This document shows, piece after piece, positions 25,101 through 38,500 of a DNA stretch of 64,000 nucleotides (its first letter is position 1; every line of letters starts with the position of its first letter). Origin of the DNA: Hydractinia symbiolongicarpus. Its lineage: Eukaryota; Cnidaria; Hydrozoa; Anthoathecata; Hydractiniidae. Under the pieces are notes generated by a model. That model did not search any database, had not been told where the DNA came from, and saw nothing but the letters and a program-made list of their open reading frames with translations. The DNA lies in assembly GCF_029227915.1 (NCBI RefSeq), contig NC_079880.1:20396501-20460500 (forward strand). Direction: 5' to 3'. The position numbers and the translations under genes were made by a program.

Positions 25101-28100
25101 TTGTTGTACATGACTGAAACTTTTTTTTGGCATTTCAAATTTCACTAATAAGCCAAAAAAAAAAACTTTACAAATTGGTTTCGCACTATACAAGCTGTTA
25201 TTTTTATATATATATTTTATCTGAACATTTGTAACAGAATACTACGTGACATTTGAAATTTTGTGTATGACTTATTGATGATAAAACAACATGCAAGTTG
25301 CTAAAAGGACTGATTTTTATAATTTTGGGTTTAAAAACTGTTGCATTGTATTTTAAATGTCACATTAAACTTCAGTTGTTGGATATCTTCAATTTTTTGG
25401 TCATTTATATAATAATGCAGATTGTAAGATTTGCACTGGCGTATTGTTTGTTTATTGATGGACGTATATCTGTTATAATGTTGACCGGCGCAATATTTCT
25501 AGACTTAAGTAAAGCTTTTGATACTATAAATCACGATCTTTTTATTAAAAAGCTTGCTTCGTATGGTGTTTTAGACGTGGAGTTGGGGTGGTTACCGACT
25601 ACTGCTTTTGTCGATTGCAGTATGTTATGATTGGCAAGCAGTGTTCACAAATGTTTATAGTGGAGTTCCTCAGGGGACAATATTAGGACCGTTGATCTTC
25701 CTAATATTTTTCAACGACTTTCCTGAACATCTATCGAAGTCAAAATGTATTCAGTATGCTGACAATAACGTGGTGTATTTCTCTAGGTCCAAGTTTGATG
25801 AAATCGAAAAAGTATTAATTGATGAAATCAATGATTTAAAGAAATATTTTTACAAGAATTAGTTAGTACTCAATCTCAAAAAAGGAGTAACAGAAACAAT
25901 GCTATTTGGTATTGGGTATTGGGACATAATCTCTAAAAATTCCCTTCGATGACCATAACGTAAATCATACAACAAAATATATTGTTATCTTGGAAACAAA
26001 TTAGACCCTTCATTAACAATGAGCAATAACTTTGATAAGTCTTACAAGAAAGCATCTAGCAGATTAAGCTTACTTTCAAAAATGAGACAAAGATAACTAC
26101 GGGAGCCAGCTTACATGTAAAAAGCAACATAAAACTGAAACTAACATAAGCTAGCTACAGCAGCTAATAGCTGGTCAGTTGAATATAAACTGGAAATTTA
26201 GCTAGGTACAAGGAACATGGCTACATATTTATAAATTCCTAGCTAGCTAGTTAGTTGTTATTGGTATTATTGCCATTATGATGCTAGCTAACAAACATGT
26301 CTAGCATCAATAATATCATCAAAACTAAAAAAACATAAACAAACCATACAGAAATCTTGGTATATTTCATTTCTTTACCATGCCCTTTTACAAATGGTTT
26401 TGTAAAGATTTATCTTGAAGGAAAGAGTAGAGAAATGCTTAGAAAAACAGCCATCTTTTTTGCAAACACAATTTCCGTTACTTTGTGCAGAACTTCATTT
26501 AACAAACTTTTTACGTTTCTTTTGATTGTCAGGGGAACTTGAAATTCTTAGCAAATAAAATTGCTTTATTTTGATCACGTGGTTTTGTTCATCCAATTAA
26601 ATTTTTTATTTTGATCAAGTGATTTTAAAATGTAAACAAACAAGACTCGCGGCTTTTCTGGACAAAGAAGACATATTTTTTTCGGTCAGATGAAATATGT
26701 TTTTCGGCGACATCAAAGGAAAATGAACATATCAACTTTGCTTGTTACAGAGACACAGAACTGACGTATTATTATAGAGACTAGTCCATGAAGCCCGTGG
26801 AAAAATCCACTTCGACAGGATAGCAGTTATAAAGAACCGTTATTTAAATTTTGATGACGTCAGCAAGGATCTGTCAAGAGACATTTTTCTTGGAAATTTG
26901 TTTTCACGTTGCCTTTACTGTGTAGAGCCTAAACTGCTGATCACGAAAATGTATATGATCATGTGGTTTTGATAAGCGGTTAATGAGATATAAGCGTTTA
27001 AAAATTTTGCTGACGCTAGCAATGGGCCTGTCCAAACCAATTTTTTTTTAAAAAAAATTTGTATACCTGTTGCCTTCATCGTATAGATCTTGAAACGCTG
27101 ATCAAGAAAATGTATATGATCGTGTACTTTTGACAAACGGATGCAGATATATTAGGGTTTAAAAGTTTTTGATGACGTCATTAACCCGTCAATTCAGAAA
27201 CGGATTCGTTGCCCCAGGTTTGTAAAACTTACCCAAATTGGTCTCATGTAGGCCCTAGTTACCCACGCAGGAGATGACGTCAGTTAATTCCACCCGTTTC
27301 CAAGTTATTTAACCTTAAATTTAAAAGTGCAATGCAATGGCTTCACTAATCTTACTATACTTTCCTTTGACGTCAATATTGCTTTAACGTCAAAGTTTGG
27401 TAATTTACAGAACAAATTTATAGACGATGTTTTATAGTTTTATCCACTTTGCAAAAGTCACAGACAGACAGGCAGACAGACAGAACTGGCGTATTATTAT
27501 ATACTAGCTGTTTCCCGTGGAAGAATCCACTGTATTCCATTTAATTTATGTAGCAGATATATGTCCATCAAAAAACAAACAATACAGCAGTGCACATCTT
27601 ACATCTGCATTATTATATAAATGACCAAAAAAATTAAAGGTTTTCAACAACTGCAGTACATATGTGACATTTAAAATCTAAATCTACTAAAATTACTTGC
27701 TCTGACCATCTGACAAATGCGAAAATTATTCGGAAAAAAGTTTTTAAAAAGCATTTCAACATACATCTCACCCATAAAATTTCAATCACCCAAAACGCCA
27801 CATATATACAAAAAAGCTGATCAATGTCAAACACAAATCTCTCTCATTGTATATGTTAAAATCAGTTAGTTTATTGCAAACCCTATCAAAGGTTGACACA
27901 CAATGTGAAAAATAAACAATAAATTGTGCCTCTGACAGAATTTTTTATCTAAGGTGTAAAAAAAGGGATTTGCGAGGACAAATTATAATGCAATAAAACA
28001 TTATTTGATATATTGCATACAGTCTTTCCTCACCAAACTTTAGACAAAATGCCAACAAAATAACAGTGTTTAAATCTAAAATTAATAAAGTCCTTTTAGC

Positions 28101-29476
28101 AATTTACATGCTGTTTTACCATCAATAAAGTAAACAAAATTTCAAATCTCACATAGTATTCTGTCACAAATTTCCATAAAATATATATATAAGTCATAAT
28201 GAGTCATGTTAAACAACAGCAATCAATCTATATATAAGTTCATTTTATGTCAATTTTTGCACCAATTTTGCAAAACAAAATACAAATTCTAAATAATACT
28301 AAAATCTCTTATTTTGGTCCTTCGCATACCGACGGTCTCCCACAAAAGTTTAATCAAAAGGTAAAAAGTGAGAGGTAACGACAAAATCAAAGTTTGCAAA
28401 ATTTAACTATTTCAGTACATATATCTACTGCATATGCCCTCTAAAACAATATTTTAATCCAAAATGCCAAAGAAAAAGAGTTTGCAACAAAAAACAGTTA
28501 TTTCGATAATACACTCTTTTCTCACAAAAGCTTCACAAAGTGTAAAAAAAAGAATGGTTGTAGGGAGTGCTTCTGATTCAACAAAAAAAGTTTTTTTGAC
28601 ATATTGCATCTAGCCCTTACCCATTAAATTTCCAAAACTATATACGATTTAGAACATCAAATTTAAATCGAGAAGGATCAGTCATTTCGATATATTGCAC
28701 GGAGTCCTTCCCAGTAAGAATTTATACAAAATATAGAAAAACAAAGCTTGCAAGGTGTAAAATTGAATTCTGCTGTGTATATATATATGGTCCTTCCTCG
28801 CAAAATTAACATAAAATGTCAAAAAGGTTCAGATATAACATCTAACACAACAAAAATCAGTTCTATCAGTATATGTCATGCCATTGTCTTCCACCAAATG
28901 TTCCCCTTAAAGTTTCACAGACACAGCCTGTAAATTAAAAACAACTAAGATCAGGTATTTTGGTCTATTCCATACCATTCTGTTCCAAATAACTTATAAA
29001 ATGTAAAAATTGAGTGGTAAAACAGAAATGTCAAAAAGAAGAAAAAAATAGCTTACAAAGAGTATAAAATTGAAATCAACAAAGTAGCTCTTTTGGTGTA
29101 TTAAATATAAGCCATACGCACAAAAGTTTACACTAAATGTAAGAAAATGGTTGTGTTTAGTAATTCTAAATTAAGAAAAGTCAGTTCTTTTAGCATGCTG
29201 ATTAAGGTTTTTGCCCACAATTTGAAACAAATTAAATTTACATTTTAAAAATAAGTAATTTCTGAACTTTATTTTCAGGGAGGAAAAGAACTTCGCAAAC
29301 CAAAAAAAATCCCAGGAAAATGTTTAAAATTTTCAGGGTTAATAATGTTTGATGTGTTTTGTGGGAATATATATACTGGGAATCTTTAGTTTAAAGCTAG
29401 CATTAGCTAGCTACAGCAGCTAATAGCTAGTCACTTAAATATAAACTGGAGACTTAGCTAGGTATAAAGAACATGG

Positions 29477-29507
<31 letters not shown>

Positions 29508-32500
29508 CCTAGCTAGCTAGCTAGTTGTTGGTGGTGGTTGGCTTTTTATGATGCTAGCTATAAAACATGTCTGGCAACAATAATTTAATCAAAACCGAAA
29601 ATAAAACATGAAAAAACCTTACAGAACCTTGCTATGATTAATTTATAAAACCATGCTCTTCTTCAAATGTTTTTTTAAAGATTTATTTTGAATGAAAAAG
29701 TAGAGAATACTCAAAAAAAACAGCTATCTTTTTCGTAAACAGAATTTCCGTTTTATGCTAGGAACTTCATTTAACAGTGCGTATGCTTTGTGAATATCTA
29801 ATACCGTTTCATATGTAGCGATACCTATATATATATGCTAACATAGAGTTTTTTGGCATAAGGGTATATATATTTATATCGTTATTAGCAGCGGGGTATA
29901 TATTTACACCTTATGTACAATTTCTATGAAGTACATCCCTAATCTTTTTAGTTAAATTTTAGCGTACAGCCACGTCATAAGAAAGTGACCCGTGATTTCC
30001 GTGTCGTGGACTCACAGTTTTACTCACGCAAGGGAATTAATATATAAGATAATATAGCTTTAGAAAAGAATGTTTGCAAAATTTCGTCCTAATTTCCAGC
30101 ATTCATTAAAATTAATTGACTTTGACAAAAATATTAAAAAAATAATTTTCAATTTAAGCTAAGTGAAAGTTTCTGACTGCTAAATAAATGTTCCGTAAGT
30201 TATATTATCCAATTTTACTATTTTTAGTGATAAAATGCATACATTGCCCGGTTATTTTATAACAAAACAAAGACAATTGATTAATGGATATTGTTTTTCT
30301 TTTGTTAATAAAATTTCTACTCGCACCTTTTTAAAGCATGGTGAAATTTCGGGACATGTTGAGCTGACGTACATTTAATACCTTTTTAAAGTTTCTAATG
30401 TAGTTTTTGAGGTGAGACTAAACCTGTTGGATTTTTGTCAATATTGTAGTTACAAGTACAAAATTGAATGAGCCAAATCTATAGAACATTTTTTAAGCAA
30501 AAAGCACACGCTTTGAACATGGAATGATCACAGCAGACTCAAGTATTGCTGCTTAATTAATTTAACATTCTTCGTTTGCAGAATATGATGAATTCGTCGC
30601 TGCATACAGTATCCAAGGAAGTCAAATAGGCTCAAAAGCTATTCTTCGCAGTACACCATTGCCTGGTGCTGCAACAGGAAGCTGTCTCACGTTTTGGTAT
30701 CACATGAAAGGTGCATTAGAAGGGTTAACCTTGCATATGGAAATACCAGGTACAAATGGAAATAAGATTTTGTGGGATTCACAGCAGAGCAATACACAAC
30801 CTTATGGAGATGAATGGAATCCAGGCCAAGTCTCCATTGACCCTGTTGCGGGTTCATACATGGTAATGTTTTTTGCTTTTATATAGTCGTTAAAGCTCAT
30901 GGAAAAATCCACTTAGATAGGATAACAATGGAAAAGAACTATCGTGTGAGTTCTGATATTCGGGTCTAAAGTTTTTTGTTGACATTGAGAACCCATTCAT
31001 TCCTAAACAAATTTGGCGACCCAGGTTTGCGAATCTTACCCAATTTGGTCCAAGGTTGTCCCTAGTTACTCACTCAGTGCAAAATTACTACCTTCACCAT
31101 CATGTTTCATTAATTAAAATTAAAATTTTGACGTTATAAGGTTATAACATTATGCCATAACGTCAGAAAGGTAACATTTGAGACTATTTTAAAGGTAAAT
31201 TAACACATCTTCTTTTTCATTGCAAACCATTTGCAAGATCTTGTGTGGTAACTTAGCCACTTTGTTTAGACCTAATACGTTGAAATCTAAATATTTAGGG
31301 CAATCTTTCTTAATCGTAACAAAAGCTTAGTTAGAAGGCATTTTTTGTATGTAGAATATAAAAAAGCAATATTTAGTTCACAACTTTTTAAAATATTAAT
31401 TTTATTTCAACATAAGTTTGCAAAAGTTGTAATTCCTTTTTTTTCTTATTTATCACAATAACCAGGCTTGATAACCAAGTTTAATGGTTCTAACCTCGGT
31501 GCCTATGGCCAACAGGGTTTAAACAACTGAAAATAATAACAGAATTAAATTATGAGAACTAAGTTTGGATGTTTTTTATATCTACTATGTTTTTGTAACT
31601 GCACAAACTTTTGCAGCTAATAAAGTTTTCGATATAATCTGTATTGTAGCTAATATTCACTGCAACCAAACCCTATGAAAAACTCCACATTGCAATAGAT
31701 GATATTGGGTTTTACAAGGATGGAAAATGTGAGGGAAGACCAGTGGCTGATACATACGGTTAGTTATGCATTTCTTTTCATTAAAGTTTTGTTTGTAACA
31801 GGGTTACTACTAGAAAAGCTGGAATCTCCTTGGAAAACATTTCAGGCGTGTGCTCATGGAAACAGTGCTTACTTTCAAGTTTAAAAATTAGTATACTCGA
31901 TGCCTCTATGGTTTAGAGCTTAAAACGCTGGTCAAGAAAAACGTCTAGGTCCATGTCTTTTTGACGAGCGGTTACAAAAGATATTGAGGTGACCTGTGGG
32001 TTTTTATAATGAAAAAAGACTCTGCTTGATTTTTAAGGTCTTTTTTTTGCAAAAAATGTAAAAAAAGATTTTTGTAGCTTTTAAAAATTTCCCACTCAGC
32101 GCCTCGGGTAGCCACTATATAAAGCGAAATTCATATATGTAAGTAATTTTTATATATATGCCCCCAATATTAAATTTTGTGGTTACGGTACTGTCAGATG
32201 AAACATAATACTGAGCCTTTGGAGGCTAAGAAGTAATACAAAAAAGGGTGAAGAACCAAAATTTGCATTTTTACTTTTAGATATATAAATTGATATATTT
32301 AAACGTTGTGAAAATGGGTTACACTGAACGAATTTTAAACAGGTGAAAAACAGAAAATATTGCGTGGTTAAATTTATTAAGATGTGAAGGGTACTAGGAA
32401 ACAAGAATGAGTGTTTTATTTTTATAACAACTGTCTTTAAAATAATTTATTAATTTCTAATATCTTATCACAAAACCTTTTTCAGATCAACAACCGGCAG

Positions 32501-35500
32501 CAACAAATGAGCCCATAATGGTAGACACTCCAGGTATATTTTAATCCGTGGTGTACTTAAAGACCCATTCACATTTTTGTTGCTAAAAACTGATTTAGAG
32601 CACGATGGGGAATGTTTCTACACATTTCACTTAAGTTCCACTGCGAAGGAAGGTTGCTGCAGATGTTTACTTGTTCATTCACTTATAAAGGCGAACTGGC
32701 CTTGTTTAGCAGACTGATCTGCCTAATTGCAATCTCAGCTACTCTATTAAACGTTTGCTATAAATTAAATGTGTATATGGAAAGGGATCTAGTTCACTTG
32801 CTGAGAAATTTGGTTAAGTATACAGATGTTATGGCAAGGCCAGATGGTTTTTCCCATGTAAACACATTCTACTGTGTCTGAACAACACGGTCTATATGCT
32901 CAACTTTTTGTTATGAAAAAGAAATTGAAATAAAAAAATCTTTTTTTTTTGCATTGTTTACTGATTTTATTGTTCAGGCTCAGCCTGGTTAACCCAGATG
33001 TTTTTTATGCCCGAATTATATATATATTTTTATAGTAACTGACCGTGTATAATATGTTCTCTTGTCACAAAAACTTTTTTAGAAATTTCAGATGACATCA
33101 ATGTGGAAGACATAAGTATATTTTTAACTCCATTCTTCTGTATTTTTAACTCCATTCTTCTTCTGCCTAAGTGTTTTTTTTTTACAAAAGCACTTAACTA
33201 TTAAATACATTATTGGCGTCAAACTACTTGTTGGAAAACTATTCATACCTAAAATCATCGTTCTTGCTAAAATTACTCATACAAACATATATACAGGAAG
33301 CATAGAATTTATGTGGCAGATTAGTTTTCTTTAAGTATGTCTACTTTGTAAAGCATATTACAAAGGTGAGATGTTATCTGAGCCTTTTTTATTACCCTAG
33401 GTTTTATAGCTCAACTAAACGATGCTATCGCAAGAATTAAAGGTAAAATTGCATTTTATAACCTTAGGAACTAACAACGCGCAAAATTAAAGATCGCGAA
33501 ATTAAAGATAAATGAGTTTTTGTATGTTATAGAGGATGAAATACTATTAAGTCTTTTTGAATTTTTTAAGGATCCCTTTTCAGATACGGAAACTTGTGAT
33601 ATTATATTTCATAATACGCAATACATAATGACATTTTACCTGTAATTACAGATAGGATCATTATTAAACTTCAAAAGTTTGCTTGTCTCAGGATCTCATT
33701 AGTAGTCTGCAAAAAAAGGTTTACTTTGTTAAAATCTGCAAGAAGAATTTAAAGAAATTACTGTTTGGTTACCAACTATTACATCATTAATTATGATGCA
33801 GTTAGATCAGATGAATTTCTTCGAAACTAAGTAAAAAAAAAATTAAAAAAAAATCCAAAAAACTTGATAAGGAACGCGAATGGCTGTAACAATTCCTGGA
33901 AAAGAATTTAATTAGCGCAATTCAGCGTGAGCTAACTTTAAAAGCATTTAAATAACGCAAATCAGGAAATTTGTTTATTCTTATTATAAGAATACGTCCG
34001 TTTCTTCAAAACGTTTACAATATCAGCTGTCCTGCGTCATTTCCACCACATTATTTTATTAAACGGCATTTTGAGGCGATCTTATTATTTTTTTGGTCAA
34101 TCAAACAAGGATAACAATGAATAAACTCTAAGCCGTACATTTCATCCACTGCATAGAATCTATGAACAAATTTCGGTAAATGTGTTAAATAATATGCATT
34201 GTTATTCTTAGAACCACGAAAAAATACGGCTGAATATACCATAATTGACGCAAATATGGAAGGTATTTTCATTCATTTGTTTGTTTGCTAATGAATATGG
34301 AAAAATTTCATCTAATGCTTTAAAAGATTTAAGTTTATCAAAAATAGGCAACAAATAAAAAACTTATTTAACGATCGAATCAAACGGCAAAACTATTCGT
34401 TAGTTATAGATTTAAAGAAGATGAGTTTTTTGCTCATCCAATTTGTGTCCTTAAAAGTGTGTTCATAATTAGTCTTAATAGTGACCGCAGTATTGATTAA
34501 AGAGTTATTAAATTATAACTAAAATTACTAAAAATTATTAAAAACACACAATGATTTAAGAGTCAATCATGAGAGTATATATGATAAATAAGAGCTTAAT
34601 TTATTGACTAATGTGCAAGGAGGCACTGGGCGCTACTTAGGAGAAAAAGGTGCGAGTTAGAAAAGGGTGCAATTTAATGACAGTTTACACAGTAATCGTG
34701 GTAAAAAAATCATGAGGGTATCAGATTTCACTTTCAATTCAGGCAACAACAATATAAAATATCTTACGTTATACTGTCTTGATGAAAAACATCACCTAAT
34801 CAATCTGAACATGTCCGCAACAAACATGTCATAATGTTCGCACAACTTCTTCATTGTATTAAAACCTATGACAGCGAAAATGAAAATTAACGACGCCATT
34901 TTTCAGACGTCATAGAGAAAGCAGTGCCATGCAAATCTTAAAATTTATCTTTATTTTGAAGATTACGATTTGCGAAGACACCTGTGTGTTTAATATGGCC
35001 CAACGATACGAAATGTCAAAATGCATATTTCAATTTTCCCAAATATTTTTTTTATCATCCGGATTTTAGATTTAACTGGCTGGTGTTTTCGTGTTTGTAA
35101 TGTTTGTAATGACCGTGTTTTGAGTTTGAAATTAAAAGATGCCGTTTTTTTAAATTTTATTTTTAATAAATGGTATTCGAATCACTTTTTCAAATGAAGA
35201 TATTGTATCATTCGATTTTTGAATCATGTCTTCAAGATAAAACCTCATAAAATATGACATGTACTTTTCTTCTTTCTGATGTTCTTTTTAATGTTCTTTT
35301 TGTTTTTTTCTTGTTTTGCTCTGAAAAACTTGTAGAATAATGTTACAGAAATAAAGGAGCTCAAATATACATATACGTCTGCGTATGTCTGACTCTTATT
35401 CTGTGTGTATACCTATGCGTCGGTGTTTCCATCTGTCTTTCTGCTAAGCAATCTGATTTCTGCAAATATGAATTTTTGCTGATTGAATTGATACCTTGAG

Positions 35501-38500
35501 AAAATTTTACTAAGTTGTTTTACTTTTGCGACTTTTGTGCATAGAATGGTGGTTCTAATTCACAGCTTTTATTGATATCAATAGCAATATAGTTATATAT
35601 AGCAATATGTATAAAGTTGCAGTATTTAAGTTATAACCTTTCTCTAGTGTCAAACAAGAGCAACATTATCTTGGTGGAAGGAGATATTGTGGTACCAGAT
35701 GAAAAAAAAATTAGAGAAAGGAAGCGCAAGCTTAAGTTGAAGGAAGGAGATATTGGTGTACCAAATGAAAAAAAAAAGAGACAAAAAAGAGTATTGACCA
35801 TAGATAGTGTATATGCAGAGATCGCACCTAAACCAACAGCTTGGAGACTTAAAAAAATTCCATATATGATTAAAGTCGATGATTATGGTAAGATCGTTAA
35901 AGTAGTAATTTTTTATGTCAATGCAAAAGCATATATCGTACAAACCTAAGGTATTAAACCCGTTTGGTCAATTTTTCAGTTCAGGAACCGAATTCAGGTG
36001 TTGTTCTCCCACACAAATCTTTATCCAGAAATTCTGTTTCATCAGGAAAATCTGCTAAAGATTTAAAAGATAGCTAAATATTACTAAATATGCATCAAAC
36101 TAATTAAAAAAAATAGTTGTTAACCTGTGGAAAAGTCTACTTTAAATCGCCTATATGACACAAAGAGGATGGGCAGCTTAGACGACGGCAACAAGGGAAT
36201 GGCACGAGAATTGCAGCTGTTGCATGACCTTATGCGAAAAGAAAGCGCGTGTAAAGTAATGCAAACAGATCTTTTATGTATCTCTATATTAATGACACTC
36301 ATTCATCTGTGGACAGGGTTCCCATATGATTAAAATAGTCAGCATATCTTTCTTCTTTTTTTCCAACTTCATGGTTTTATACCTGGGTACACTCTTGACA
36401 GTGAACACAAGCAGTTAATCCATTATTTCTTGGGCAATGTGGCCACGGCACGCTGGATTTGCTCATCGCATAAACTTCTTTCCTCGACTCGATCAGTAAG
36501 GAAAGAAAAGAACAAGGTGAGTATATCAAATTTCCTCAATTTTTTTCGCTTTCTATATTTTCTAATGTCTTAAAAAGGTTGTTTTTGTATGTCTATTTTT
36601 ACCTTGCATATAGCTAAAGCTAATTTTGCGTAGGTAAGCCAGATTCTGACTGTTTAGCTTTGTCAGATTTATTTTTAATTCTATTGATCTTACAGTAAGA
36701 TACAAAATTGCTTTCTACTGTGCTAGCAAGTGTGAACATAAAACTGTTTATAGTTTTACTTTCAACAAATTTGAAAGAGCGTTGTGTCAGATTCAAAAGA
36801 GCTTTATGTTGTCTTAGGTTTATTTTTTGTTTTTAAGTAACAAGACATTTTATACCAACATGATAAATTGAATAGATAGTCAGCTGGTTACATTTTGTAG
36901 CTGGTAAACGTATAATGTATCACAATTTGTTGATATTTATCACAACTTTGTATGTTTACTTTTGTAGATTCAAAGCTTCTGGCAATAGACACTTTCCAAA
37001 TGAGTTTTGCAAAATTCCATGAGGGCTATGAAGAGAACACTTGTTTTGGAGGAAGACTTTGACAAGACTTATTGATGCTTTGGTGAAAAATCTCTAGCAT
37101 TATATTGAAATATTTCCTGGAAATGGTGCTACTTATATACAATTCGAATAAGAAAAAGGCATGGTTTGTTGATTAAATGGCAAAAATGTTTCACATTTTC
37201 ACTAAAGAAGTTGTCATAATAACAGGCGCCAAAATGTTTGTGGTTCTACCAACATGGCAAAAATGACATAACATATATACTATTACAACCCTAGCCAAAC
37301 GGACACAAAAATGTGAAATAATGTAGTTAACGATATTTTTTCTTGAATGATTTTTTTTAAATTTCAAGCATTTATAGTAATTATGACATAACAGCTACAA
37401 GGTTTTTCAAGTTTGATTCAACATTTTGAAAGTTTAAGCCAGGAATAGTTACTGAAAAATAAAAACAGTATTTTTCTTACTATTAGAAGAGCTAATTATA
37501 TTTTGATTGAATGTTGTGCTAAATCAGTGAACGTTCAAAAATCCAAATTTTAAGTAGTTGCCTTTACCTTTACAATTATGTATGTATTATGTTAATTTAT
37601 GTTTAAAGATTTACAATAACTAGAGAACATTCAAAATAGAGTTTAAATCTTGAAAAAAATTTGGCTGTTATATAGATAGCGCAAAGACACGTATCTATCG
37701 GTTTACTTAGATTAGCACACAGATGCCTAAGACGAATGTCTTTCTTGTTAATGTTTTTATCGAACTAATGTCTGTATCTCTTCATGCAAATCTGGCTGTG
37801 CATACCATCACTTTATGCGACTTCTAAATTCTGGTAGCCTTTAATAGAAAATAAACAATGTCATTAAAGTCTAACTTCGACAACACTAGCATTTCAGCTA
37901 ATTTGTTGTAGCTTGAAAAGGTGTTATGTGTCTCGATTTACGCAATATAGCTAGGCTGCCATGATAACACGATACTACGCTATGTACGTGATAAGTTCAA
38001 CTTGAATTCGTCTAATTGAACGCCCAATACTTATTGAAGTCCTTTCAAATAAGGAAGGTTTGGAATCGGTCGTAGGTCTTTAAGTGATGTAGAAACATTC
38101 ACTTTTGACAGGGAAAGCTTTTTTGTCAATGCACGTATTTATGATATGTGTAAGAACAAAAAGAATTTAACGTAATTGACAGGTATGTCATCAAACTTAG
38201 TTTTTTCTTAAGAACTTGCTCATACTTAACATGTCGCAGTTAAAATACGTTGGAAGACGATGGGGATAATATTTCGAGTTCCCTTACATACATTTTTTGC
38301 TTGGGAATTTGATTTAGTATTTCGTTTAGGCGTGCGGGAGAAGAAAGTTTCAGTGTATCAGTTGTAAAATAAAAATGTTTTGGAGAAAGATTTAAAGTGT
38401 GGAGTTTTTAAAACTTAGTGATTTTTTCTGAACAGACTTTTTAAGATGTCAAAATGCTTTCCATGGTTTTTTATCATTAATTTTGAAATTTATTTTCTTT

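Noticed and set aside
33582-33660. possible extra exon after CTTTTCAG near 33,582
   Set aside because: No donor follows, and flanking exons already join in phase without it.
36127-36333. 68-codon plus-strand frame MEKSTLNRLYDTKRM..
   Set aside because: Starts inside a decayed Helitron end; no domain or exon boundaries.
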